From Mesostigma viride (taxonomy: Eukaryota > Streptophyta > Mesostigmatophyceae > Mesostigmatales > Mesostigmataceae): 64,000 bases of DNA. Within the stretch, counting starts at the first letter, position 1. Each line of letters opens with the position of its first letter. Location: contig RPFO01000034.1 of the NCBI GenBank assembly GCA_009746045.1, positions 2,053,146 through 2,117,145 on the forward strand, in the 5' to 3' direction. A program made the translations under genes and the position numbers. This document shows, piece after piece, positions 11,801-21,260 of this stretch. A model generated the notes under the pieces. The model saw only the letters and a program-made list of their open reading frames with translations, was not told where the DNA came from and searched no databases.

Positions 11801-14800
11801 TGCTGCCTGGCCGTGGTCTATTCCCAGGGGTGCTGGGTGTCACGGGCGCCCTGTGCGCGTGGCCCACCAGGACGAAAATAGCTTCTTGTGCTCAGGATAC
11901 TCAAATAGTTCTCACGACCTCAAACAGCCTCCTGTTCAGACCATACTCACTCCCACCCCCTTAAGTATGCTGCTCCCTCTCCTTGGCATGCTCCTCGGTA
12001 TGCTGGTTGCTGGGTGGCACGGCGCTCGTCGGTGCGCCGCATTGCCAGGACGGAAATACAGTGGCACCCGGGCAAGAACCTGTGTGTGAAGATCATGAAG
12101 AAGAAGCCCAAGAAGGGGGGCAAGAACGCCAAGCCGATCACCAAGACGGAGCCGTGCGAGTCCTTTTTCGTCTTCTTCTCGCCGCCCAAGGTGCCGGGGG
12201 AGGACGTGGACCTGGACGAACAAGAGGTGGGCGCGTGGGCCATTTGATGGACTCACCTAATGCATTCAAGATACTCACCTGATGCATTGGTGCTTACTAC
12301 AAATTTAGTTTCTTGATTGCCAAGGGAGGACGTGGACTTGAAGCAACAAGAGGTATGTCGTTTTGTGTGTGAAGGGCGACGCAGTGTTTATAAGGTGGAC
12401 TAGGGCTACACAAGGCAACCTCCTTTGATCAGGGCTAGGTGGGCGTGGATGGGGACTAGGTGGGCATGGATGGGGGATGAGTGGACTTGTGTGGGACAAG
12501 AGGTATGGCATCCTGGGATTTCCACCGGTGTCCGTGCCTAATGTGTGGTTTGTCGGCAGAGGGCTGGAGACAAATGTTTGCGAGACAATCCAGCATCTGT
12601 AAGCCAATTCATTGGGGATTCAAAGGCTCGTGGACTTGGAGGAACAAGACGTCCTGCAGTGCCCACAGTTGTGACTGATGCATAGGAAGGGACAGCTGCG
12701 GGGATGGTTCAGTACCGCGGGAGAAGGGCCAGCAGGCTGGATTGATGGTAGGTAAGTCTGGTTCATTAAACTGGTGGCTGCTTGCTGGTGAGGCTTGCTA
12801 ATCGGTTTGCTTAGCTGTTTCATGATGCCATCTGTTTTGTCTGTATTTGAGCTTGACATGGCTTTTCCTTGATGTCCCGTTTCCTTTGCCTGTGCGGGTT
12901 AAAATGGGTCCAGGCGGAGGAGCTGCAGGACCTGATGGAGGGGGACTACGAAGTTGGGTGCGTATTTTTGTTAGGTCACCGTCAGAGGGCAGCTGGCATG
13001 CGCACGATGGAAACATGTCACGTGTGTGCATATTAATGTGTTGGTTGTTTTTGAATGTTACTTTCCCTCTTTGTTGCATGCCACCGAAACCCTCATGCTG
13101 TTTACGGGTTTCCATGCGACCATGTGCTTTGGCCACCGCTCATGCTGCACACCCTCATGCTCCCTGTGCCTACCTCCCTGAACCTGCGTTCCACGTGACC
13201 AGATGCTTGTGCTGCGCCTGTGTTTCCCGCCAGTTACGTTGAAGATGTGTGCAGGTGTCACCCCACTGTGTACCTACGGTGTTGGTACTGCGTGCTCAAA
13301 AACGAGATCATCCCGGCCGCTGTCTCGTGCCTTATTTTCGTGCCCACGCGCTGCTGTTGTGCATGTACTCCCCACCCCCCCTGTGCTTCTGATGCCGATT
13401 AATTGCCTGTGTTCCAGCGGGGTGCTCAAGAACAAGATGGTCTGTGTCATGCCTTACAGCGTGCCGACCCATGCCCTCATGCTGTGTTTGTGGTGCTTGC
13501 CACCCGGTGCCCGTGCTATCCCGTGCTATCCCAACCCATGTCACCAGCGCGGTGCTCAAGGACAAGATCATCCCAGATGCCGTCTCGTGGTTCACGGGCG
13601 AGGCGCTGCAGGGGGGGGACTACGACGACCTGGACGATGGGGATGACGACGAGGACTATGATGAGGACGAGGAGGACGACGAGGAGGAGGAGGAGAGTGA
13701 AGAGGAGGAGGAGAAGGTAGGGGGGAGAGGAGGGTGAAGAGGAAGAGAAGATAAAGGGTGAGAGGAGCCTGAAGAGAAGGAGAAGGTGTGTATGGTTGGG
13801 GAGAGGAGAGGGTAGAGTTGGAGGACGAGAGGGAAGTGGGTGAGTGGAGGGTGAATAGGAGGACAAGGTGGGGGGGAGAGGAAGAGAGGGAAGAGGAGGG
13901 GGAGAAGGTATGGGGGAAGAGGAAAAAGGGGGAACGAAAGTGGCTACTAAGCAAGGGAAGAAGTAGAAGTGGAGATTGCAAGGCCGTGGTCTGGATGGGT
14001 ATGAGACACCCATCGTAGATCAGCCCACCCACGATGGGTGTGCTTTTCCATGGAACGATACAAGGCAGACGGACGGCACACCGGCAATGGATGATGGACG
14101 ATGTTCAGATGTTAAGGTCAGCCAGTGCAAAGGTGCGAGGGTCCGGCTTGTTCCTAGGGGTGGGGGCCCTTGGAAGGCAGGGCCCTGTGTGTGCTGGTGG
14201 TTGGTTAGGGATGCCCCAGGCATCGTCCTGGCGACCCGTCTTCCGTATGGCCTCTGTGTGGCGTGGGGGTGGGGTGGGGGTGGGGGCGGGGATGTTTGCG
14301 GTGGATTTGACTAACAGCGCAGTACACCCTGCTTTCCCCTATGTTATGTATGCTCCCTCTCGTTATGCATGCTTCGTGTGTCCATCATGTATGCTCGGCA
14401 CATCTCTCCCGTCCCCCGCGACAACCCTCGCTTCTGCCTCCGGCGCCTGTGGGCGATGTGACCCTGTTCTTGCCTGGCGCAGCGTGGGAAGGGGGGCAAG
14501 GGGGGCGCCAAGAACAAGGTGGGTTGAGGTTACGGCTGTTGGCAGATCGCTTTACGCTGCTGTGGTGGGTGGGTGGATTGTTGCTTGAATCCGGTCTCGT
14601 GTTGCCATCGTGGGTACTTTTGCATTTATAGCGTTGCCAATCCCGTGGGTGGCTGGTTTCTAAACTTCATTTCAGGCACTGTTGGGTGGTGGCCTCCATC
14701 GTGGTTGTCTGGACACCAGCTTGGATGCAAGGTTGCACTGCACATCTGAGATACTGAGCTACGGACTTTTCATGAGCGTGCCTTCAATCCATGTGCTGCC

Positions 14801-15306
14801 ACCATCCTCTAGCGGCATCCACACTCTCCTCCCATCACTTCAATCGTGCCCTGTGTTTGATGGGGCGGTGCAACCCTTGGCGGTGTTGTTATCCAGCTCG
14901 CAAACAGGCAACAGGATGCAGCATTTAGCAGGCCAGTGGAGGGACACCACGCTCGTTAGGCACAGACCAGAACGTCCGCCGGCCAGAAAGTCCGCCGACC
15001 AGGAACCTGGACGTGTTTGCTTGTGGGATGCCTCCTGTCTACAATCTAGCGCCAGCTGTGGACGTTGCTGAGCGTCCTGCTGTTTTCCCTTGGCATTTAC
15101 AGCGTGCACTTTTTCTGCCAGGGCATGGTTCGCCTTCCTATGTTTCAACGGGTGTGCTGGGGTTCTAATATCTTTTTCCCTTAGCGCTTGCTCGTGTGGG
15201 ATGCCTCGGCTACGCGGGTTGGCAGAAGGAGGGGAAGGGCAGGGATGGGAAGAACGGCGAGGGCGCTCCGGCGGAGGAGCAACCCCCCGAGTGCAAGCAG
15301 CAGTAG
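5842..15306 (+). CDS. NAP1: NAP1-family nucleosome assembly protein, 13 exons
   Basis: This gene encodes a histone H2A-H2B (and H3-H4) chaperone that shuttles between cytosol and nucleus. Exons: 5842-5905, 6248-6288, 7499-7687, 8289-8388, 9831-9901, 10202-10279, 10606-10659, 11292-11350, 12049-12226, 12914-12957, 13548-13716, 14483-14518, 15226-15306. All introns are GT-AG and all phases close, giving 387 residues, the usual plant NAP1 length. Family blocks appear in order: [12 protein letters not shown] and a coiled dimerisation helix (36-98), [10 protein letters not shown] (136-145), FYFLPNPYF (about 187-195), [11 protein letters not shown] (about 204-214), a lysine-rich accessory segment (about 232-250) and [11 protein letters not shown] (about 302-312). 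An acidic Asp/Glu tail (317-348) then leads to the C-terminus PECKQQ. CKQQ is a CaaX box as in Arabidopsis NAP1 proteins, which are farnesylated. Exons 2 and 12 are tiny (41 and 36 nt) and were placed by splice sites and phase. The start is supported by [10 protein letters not shown]. Confidence 0.93.
7195..7482. repeat. C-rich (CCCCCA/CCCCCAA)n tract in NAP1 intron 2
   Basis: Nearly 290 bp consist only of C runs of 4-7 separated by A or AA, directly upstream of exon 3. The minus strand therefore carries runs of G4-G7 every 1-2 bases, which is strong G-quadruplex potential. The central block resembles a CCCCAA telomere-like repeat by composition, but it sits inside an intron. Confidence 0.9.
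7741..7768 (+). repeat. Intronic copy of the NAP1 exon 3 end with donor
   Basis: The last 14 coding bases of exon 3 ('gctctacgagaag' preceded by cc/cg) plus the GTGGG donor recur 71 bp further on. The second donor is GTGGGG. The reading frame to it is not open, so this is a decayed copy and not an extended exon. Confidence 0.7.
7958..8105. repeat. ~29-bp minisatellite in NAP1 intron 3
   Basis: Five copies of a unit starting 'cttgggtgcttgctctgcct' lie head to tail, each differing by one to three bases. Upstream, 'gcacggagcgtgagcacg' occurs twice (about 7801 and 7879). Confidence 0.85.
9110..9343. repeat. 58-bp tandem repeat, four copies, NAP1 intron 4
   Basis: Four nearly identical 58-bp units begin 'ggttggcaagcgtcactggt'. 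Differences are limited to single substitutions (gcgccc/gcaccc, gggtt/gggct), so the expansion is recent. It opens three overlapping spurious frames. Confidence 0.95.
11326..11500 (+). repeat. 71/72-bp tandem array starting inside NAP1 exon 8
   Basis: Unit 1 (11326-11397) begins with the last 25 coding bases of exon 8 and includes the GTGAGT donor. Unit 2 (11398-11468) repeats exon end, donor and intron sequence with few changes. Unit 3 starts at 11469 and fades after about 32 bp. The array thus offers the spliceosome three consecutive donor-like sites; the second is still GTGAGT. Confidence 0.9.
12318..12660 (+). repeat. Degenerate copies of the NAP1 exon 9 end in intron 9
   Basis: The exon 9 terminus (gaggacgtggacctggac..caagag, then GT) recurs at about 12318-12352 with a GTATGT donor. 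It recurs more weakly at about 12482-12509 ('gacaagag' then GTATGG) and at about 12629-12655. Spacing is roughly 130-150 bp. Confidence 0.75.
13283..13440 (+). repeat. Two degenerate copies of the NAP1 exon 11 start in intron 10
   Basis: At 13290-13329 and 13414-13440 the sequence repeats the beginning of exon 11 (gtgctcaagracaagatcatccc). The second copy keeps a tttcag-like acceptor (ttccag). The real exon begins at 13548. Copies are spaced about 130 bp, which suggests a decayed tandem duplication. Confidence 0.85.
13690..13940. repeat. GA-rich tract continuing from the NAP1 acidic-tail exon
   Basis: The purine-rich (GAGGAGGAG) sequence that encodes the acidic tail continues past the donor at 13717 as a 200-bp GA-rich intron segment with repeated 'ggtgaagaggaagagaag' motifs. 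It looks like further slippage growth of the same repeat. Confidence 0.7.
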
Positions 15307-16029
15307 TTCGTCAAGCGGTTGGCTTGATACGTGGCCGGGTGCAACAGCGGTGCCAGGCTTAGTTTGTCCCGCAGGAGAGACCACTTGCCCTTGATCAATT
15401 CCGTGTCCCGGTATGGAGGTTGAGAGGCCAAACGTTAACATTGTCTCTTTGAAATAGTCATCCAAGTGCGGCGATGTTTTTGCAGCGGATGGCCATGAGC
15501 TAGCCTTGGCCAGGTGTCAGCTCCCAGGACTGCCAGCCCTGTGCGTGCTCTCACGTCACTGCACTGCACATGCTCTCATGGCACTGCACATATAGATGGT
15601 TTTGTACATTTGGTTTGTTGCATGTTGACAAGCTTTGAAATAGGGCATGTTCATGTCATACTGAGAGATACCGAGGTGCTTGGGTCACCAGGCAGCGGAG
15701 TATGGGGACGGTAGTTGCCTCATGCATATGTGATCCAATCCATACGTTGCTGAGTTATCTGCAAATGGTATCCCTGCTCGGAGGTTCCTGTGGCCAACGG
15801 AACACAGTAGTCAGCATGCGTAGCTGCATAACCAAGTTGCAGGTCCATTCCACCTCCTGCTAGTAGCATTAGGCATAGAGCTTCTGGACAGGTCTCTGGA
15901 TTTTTTAGACCAGAGTTTTAATTTTGAATAAAAGATTGTATAAAGTGCACTTCTACATGGCTCCAACGTAAAATGGATCGCGTGTTTTGTAACAGTAGCT
16001 CTTGATTATTCTGCCTGTGTTGTAGGACG
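15307..16029. other. NAP1 3' flank
   Basis: This stretch follows the NAP1 stop. No coding frame is apparent. An AATAAA hexamer lies at 15927-15932 and TGTAA at about 15988, both far for a polyadenylation signal. I see no TGTAA closer to the stop. Confidence 0.35.
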
Positions 16030-16039
16030 GGATCGTGTG

Positions 16040-16215
16040 TCCCATGCAGGATGGCCCACTCCCTCTCTCTTGCTTGGACTGCTATGCAGAACAAGAAGAG
16101 GTGGAAGACGATTGTCCAGGCTCACACGCCCGCCCCTGTGGGCAAGCCCCCTTCCCCCAAGAGGACGGGGCGCTTTGCTGAGTAGAATAGCTAGTGTACG
16201 TTTTCTACTAGTGAA
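16040..16215 (+). mobile_element. LINE 3' coding-end fragment
   Basis: This piece is closely similar to 35557-35715, the C-terminal end of the better preserved LINE: 'aacaagaagaggtgg' followed by 'gtccaggctcacacgcc' and 'cctgtgggcaagccccc'. The encoded tail reads KKRWKTIVQAHTPAPVGKPP. It is cut off after the stop region, where a MITE begins. Confidence 0.75.
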
Positions 16216-16224
16216 GAGGTCTAG

Positions 16225-16598
16225 CTACCGTAGTACGTGATCAAAATCACTTTGCGTCTCATTACTTTGCGACCCCAAAACAAGGTGAAATTTATAGTTT
16301 GCGACCCAAAACGAAGGCAAAGTTTTAGGTTTGCGAGCCGATTGACTTGTTTGTGGTCAGTGGCTTGGGTCGGCTCACTGACTTCAAATCCCTTGGCCCC
16401 CTCTCCATGTAACACAACTTCCCACCTGAGTAATTTGATCGATCCATTGGGTAGCACTGATTACAATGGCTAGACTTGGGGCTGTGCGGCGCGGCGCGGG
16501 AACATTTGAACTTTGCGACCCAAAATGAAGCCAATTTAATAGCAGTTTGAGATGTCGTTTCGCAATTAGACGCAAAGTGATTTTGACCACTACGGTAG
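16225..16598. mobile_element. 374-bp MITE with ~37-bp inverted terminal repeats
   Basis: The ends CTACCGTAGT and ACTACGGTAG are inverted. The similarity continues inward through 'tcaaaatcactttgcgtct' on the left and its reverse complement on the right, with a few mismatches. Internally, 'tttgcgacccaaaa' recurs several times in one orientation. There is no coding capacity. I could not see a convincing target-site duplication, so the superfamily is open. Confidence 0.8.
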
Positions 16599-17048
16599 TC
16601 AGTCATTACGTTGGCCATGCCATGTTTCCAAACGCCCAAGAACTGCACACGGAGCAAAGGCAAAAATCCGGAGGACATCACTTTCAAATGTGCGGCGTGA
16701 ACCATTAAACGCCCTCGTATGCCAGAAAACACCATGTTACTGTACGTAGCGACGCGACGGTGGGGACAACGAATCCAGTGCCAAGCTTGGAACGGCCGCA
16801 AAGGAGATCTGGCATCACATGCAGGGTTCAGATGCTCGGAGATACTACGCGATCCAGCCGGTGGACGAGCTGTTTGTACAGCTTGTACCAAGGGGCAGCA
16901 CCGAACATACGTGGGAGTATATGTTCAATTAATTAACCACATGGTCACTAGATGGGGATATAATCTGATTTGGCACGCCGCAAAGGTGAAAACCATTTGC
17001 GTTCAGTGCCGGTCCGCGGAAAACGCGATCTGCAAATGAATCCAGGCC

Positions 17049-17137
17049 GGAATCGAACTGGGGACCTCTCGCACCCACTTTTGCTGACTATAGGACGGAC
17101 GTCTCCTGATCCTAAGGCATCGCCAACTGACACCTAC
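17049..17137 (-). ncRNA. tRNA-like sequence (pseudogene or SINE head)
   Basis: On the minus strand an A-box-like 'gtgtcagttggcga' is followed about 60 nt later by a B-box-like 'ggtccccagttcgattcc'. The T-arm and acceptor stems do not pair properly, so this is not a functional tRNA. It could be a tRNA pseudogene or the head of a tRNA-derived SINE. A covariance-model search is needed to settle it. Confidence 0.35.
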
Positions 17138-17798
17138 AGTCCAACCGCAAAAGTTCTCCTTTCCGGGGATATAATCCTCATCTTAGCTGTCCTCTACTGC
17201 AATGGCAAGACGAGGTGGTAGTGTAGTAGCGGCGATCCTCAGGGGCAATGACCTCCACCTGCTGACTTCTACCCTGGCTAGCAATTGGCCACAGGGCCTG
17301 TGGGGAGACAACAGGATCATACCCTTCAGGAAGATGGCTTATATCAGATGGCAGCTCATTTCTCCTTGTCAATCATGCACGGGCACGAAGTAAGGATAGT
17401 CCCTCAAGCCCTGCACCCTCCAGCAGTTGTGTCACACTAAGTCCGGGTCGTGCAGCGTCGGTGCGGGGCGCGCGCAAGTCGGCCAGTGGGTTGCGAGGGG
17501 ACGAGGGGGCCCTCCCAGTTCAGGAGATGTCTACCTGGTTGGCAAGTCTTAAGCCCCCCGGATAATGGAACTCGTGCATTTCCTCACAGACGACTGCTCT
17601 TGATCATGCAATGGCGTCGACACGCCATGTGTCCAGTATTCATGTGACGTGCGGTCATGTTTGGGAGCCATATCCAGTTAGAATGCCTCTATAAAAGGTT
17701 GTGTTGGAAGGGGATATTAGCAGTGATTACACAACTCCCAAACTTGCAATTCAACAGCGTGGTCTACCTGATTCATGGTCTACCTGATTCATGGTCTA

Positions 17799-18845
17799 CA
17801 GTCATTCCCGCGTTAAGTTGCGATCGCCCCCTAAAACTTGGCGCCGCAACTTAAAGCGGGAACGCAACTTAACGGTAGAATTAGGCTAGCAGCCCACCAC
17901 CTCCTCCTCTGACGGACATCTATACGGCATTCGACAGCTCTCGTCAAGCCCGATCCAGCTACACCGTCCAAGCCGGCCAAATGACGGCCAAAAGTCCATT
18001 TTCCAGGCCAGATATTTTGGACAAAGGCGGGCTGCAAAACACGCCGTGGGCAGCCACGCACTAGTGCCTGCGTTTTATACCACAAATGCCGGTGTGTTTT
18101 AACCCTCTGACTTCGGCTCTCTTTTTGGCGGGTTACTTAATTGCCAGCCGGCTTCACGTTTGAATGTGACAAAACTTGGGAACAGTCGTGAGGGAAGCTT
18201 CATTTACTGTCAAAGGCCGGCCTGCATGTAAACAATAATAACGCAACCTTGTCTTTGCCCTTCTGTGGTGCATTCGGCCGGCATGATGGTGGTAATTTCC
18301 ATCAAGATGTCTCAATTACAGACCCTGCATGGTCGTGGCGTTTTGATGAGTAGTGTAGTTAGGCTTTTCTAGACTAGATAGCTTAGAGTTAGGTTAGTTC
18401 GATTACGCGGCTTCCTCCACTCCACCCACCCATCATGGAATATGTGCTACATGATCATCTCCCAACGGAGGCATGTTATAATTTAATTTAATTTAATTTA
18501 ATGGTCGTGGATTCTTATGTACCGCAGCCCGCAGGCCGGGCTGCAAAACTGAACTGAATTTGTATGGTTGCATTCACGCTTTTCACCTAAGCCAGCAGGC
18601 AGGGAAATTTGCGCGCCAGTGGGGCTTGCGTATTTTGCCGCCTAAAATCACGTAGCGGGTCCGGACTTGGCAAAAAATGGCCTCCTGCGCGGCCAAAAAT
18701 GGCCTGACACCTACAAATTGAGTCATTACCGCGTTAAGTTGCGATGGCCTCCATGCTTAAGTTGCGGTCGCCCCCCAAACTTCGGCGCCGCAACTTAACG
18801 CGGGAACGCAACCTTAAGAAACGCAACTTAACGCGGGAATGACTG
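17799..18845. mobile_element. pogo/Tigger-like non-autonomous element with TA duplication
   Basis: The left end reads CAGTCATTCCCGCGTTAAGT and the right end is its inverted copy. The terminal repeats are at least 24 bp and are flanked on both sides by TA (17797-17798 and 18846-18847). CAGT termini with TA duplications are typical of the Tc1/mariner group, particularly pogo/Tigger. Subterminal copies of 'gcgttaagttgcg' and 'ggcgccgcaacttaa' occur near both ends. No transposase is encoded. A 162-bp LINE 3' end is nested inside. Confidence 0.85.
18339..18500 (+). mobile_element. 5'-truncated LINE 3' end with 10-bp target-site duplication
   Basis: The sequence matches the 3' UTR of the LINE at 35693-35857: 'ttctagactaga.agctta', 'gattacgcggcttc', then a CTCCCAACGGAG hairpin and a (TTTAA)n tail. 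It is flanked by perfect ATGGTCGTGG repeats at 18329-18338 and 18501-18510, which marks a target-primed insertion into the pogo-like element. Confidence 0.9.
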
Positions 18846-18900
18846 TACCTGATTCATGGTCCACCTGATTCATGGTCCACCTGATTCAAGGTCTACCTAA

Positions 18901-19876
18901 TTCTTCCCGTGGGCTTTGCAGCCTCGCATGTCACTCTGCACCGGCGCCACACTGGCGGGCATGCGGCCAGGACATATGTGACACACTGAACTGCTTGAGG
19001 ATGTAATTACAAGGGCATACATGACACACCTCTTTTAAGATGTAAGGTTATGTCTGTGCCGGGTTCGTGCACGAACTAGTGCCCAAAACAAAATGGGCTG
19101 CCATGTGCATAAGCACCTTCCTGCAGGGCTTGTCACCGACATTGTACCACTCACGCGTGGCCCCTACAGTACAAGAGAGGGTAGCCGCCGGCACGCAGAA
19201 GCTATCGCTATTGATAATACCAATTACAACGCTGGCTTGTCGGCCGTACCTTGGACGACTGCTCGGGAGAGAACGAAGTTTCCATGGCATTATAGTGACA
19301 CTCTCGACTTGCCGTGCGGACTAGGTTGCCATCCTGAGTGAGGTAAACAACCAGAACAGTGTAAAATGGTGGCGGGGTGAGCTTTGAGTAAAATGAAAAG
19401 CGAGGGGATGCGTGCACCGATCTAACAATAATCCTAGTAGGCAAAACTGTAGAGCTGGGAAGCACCACTAAATATATCAAGAATGGGGAATGTGAGCATG
19501 CGGCACTGACCAAAACATTATCAGCGTTTGCGGGTTTGCAGGCTCACACACTGGCCAGGATGAAATCGGATATTTCCGATTTTATTATCTGACGATATAA
19601 TAAACGTTACTGTTGATGTGGCCGGCCAGGGCCCATGGGGCAGGAATCGGGCATGCCAAATGTCCAATTATTAATCTATTATTGGCCTCGTCGGTCACGG
19701 TCACTTACCTAAAGACTGCTGCGGTGTGCCGCTTGCCCGCTCGATACCCGGCCAATGCCCTAGTGCAGGAAAACCTCGGGAAAACCCTGGGATAACCGGG
19801 CTTGTGCAATCAGTCAATCAGCAATGATTTTATTATCAAGTAACGTGCGTGTTTGCAACTTGCCCGTTGAAACTCT
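18901..19876. other. Intergenic stretch, nothing recognised
   Basis: No gene or RNA is seen. A short (GGAT)n run lies just beyond at 19941-19962. Confidence 0.4.
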
Positions 19877-19878
19877 AC

Positions 19879-20870
19879 GGCGGAGCCAATTTTCGGAAGA
19901 ACCTCACCCTTATGCTTGCAAATTCGGGACAAATTCGGTGGATGGATGGATGGATGGATGGATTGACGGATTTTTCCACAGGTCGGACAAATATAAATGA
20001 TATTTGGCCGTATTTGCGCATTTGATTTATAAATGTTGCATATTTAGTCCACTAAATGTATCCAACGGCGAAAAAGTTTTCACCAAAATATTTAGATGTA
20101 TCCAACGGCGAAAAAGTTTTCACCAAAATATTTAGATGTATCCAACGACGAAAAAGTTTTCACCAAAATATTTAGATGTATCCAACGGCGAAAAAGTTTT
20201 CACCAAAACATTTAGATGTATCCAATGGCGAAACCGGCTTTGAATATTTAAATGAATCTAAATGAATATTTAAATACTCGTGCCGCCAGGGCCTTTAACT
20301 TTAACATCTGAAGTTTCAGTTTCAGTCTGAACTGGCCGCGTCTGCGTCCTGCCTCGCGCGCCATTAGGAAACTGAGCGGGAAATGCATGTGCCTTAAACT
20401 TAAACTTCACAGGTCGGACAAATATAAATGATATTTGGCCGTATTTGCGCATTTGATTTATAAATGTTGCATATTTAGTCCACTAAATGTATCCAACGGC
20501 GAAAAAGTTTTCACCAAAATATTTAGATGTATCCAACGGCGAAAAAGTTTTCACCAAAATATTTAGATGTATCCAACGACGAAAAAGTTTTCACCAAAAT
20601 ATTTAGATGTATCCAACGGCGAAAAAGTTTTCACCAAAATATTTAGATGTATCCAACGGCGAAAAAGTTTTCACCAAAACATCTAAATTCATCCAACGGC
20701 GACCGGTAAGCAGCCAAAAGTATTTGAATCATATTTTATTTATATTTGTCCGACCTGTGGATTTTTCATCCCCTATTCCTGCCCTATTCCTATGTTTTCT
20801 CACGTGTACGGCCTTATTAGCTTCGCCAATTCTGGCGAACCTAACGGTTCTTCCGAAAATTGGCTCCGCC
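19879..20870. repeat. 25-bp perfect inverted repeat enclosing the hAT-like element
   Basis: 'ggcggagccaattttcggaa' continued by 'gaacc' at 19879-19903 has its exact reverse complement at 20846-20870. The pair brackets the element at 19977-20759 asymmetrically, 73 bp from its left end and 86 bp from its right end. It may be the termini of an older element into which the hAT-like one inserted. No target duplication was seen. Confidence 0.7.
19977..20759. mobile_element. hAT-like non-autonomous DNA transposon with 8-bp duplication
   Basis: Terminal inverted repeats of at least 22 bp start CACAGGTCGGACAAATATAA. They are flanked by perfect GATTTTTC copies at 19969-19976 and 20760-20767. An 8-bp duplication and CA termini fit the hAT superfamily. 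Inside are two blocks of 40-bp subterminal repeats ('atccaacggcgaaaaagttt'), five and six units, each preceded by the same AT-rich 70-bp segment (19981 and 20412). The left part of the element has thus been duplicated. There is no transposase. Confidence 0.88.
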
Positions 20871-21260
20871 TGATTATTGCCAAGAAGTTCAGCCATGCAC
20901 CGAGAAGCGACGCGATATGGCCAGCATGCAGTTTAGCCTGCGTTTCAGGTGCGTTTCAGATATTTCATCGTCCGCCCGTCCCAAAATCTCATTTGCCTAA
21001 GCTTCATGTAACCCTATCATTGCCGTCATCTTTCCTGTACACTTCGCTTAGCACGGCCCCGTACGGATTGCATGTGCCCTCATGGACTCCACCCGAGATC
21101 TCACCGTTGAAAGCTTGGAACTTCCAGCGGGCGCTGGGCGCGCAGTGACGGGATGAGATTGCTGACGTGCGTCGCTTGGGCAAAAGGTGCTTGGGCAACC
21201 CGACAAAAGCCAAAAGGGCGGGCATATTGTGGGAGTGAGCGAGCCTCGGCATTAGCAACA

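Larger units (their letters stand above)
17762..18900. repeat. 16-bp tandem repeat interrupted by a transposon
   Basis: Units of 'ctacctgattcatggt' lie at 17762-17798 and resume at 18846-18900, with variants 'ccacctgattca'. Removing the element between them and one TA dinucleotide restores the periodicity exactly, so the repeat predates the insertion. Confidence 0.85.

Noticed and set aside
17049-17137. Functional tRNA gene on the minus strand
   Set aside because: A- and B-box-like motifs are present, but the T-arm and acceptor stems do not pair; kept only as a tRNA-like sequence.
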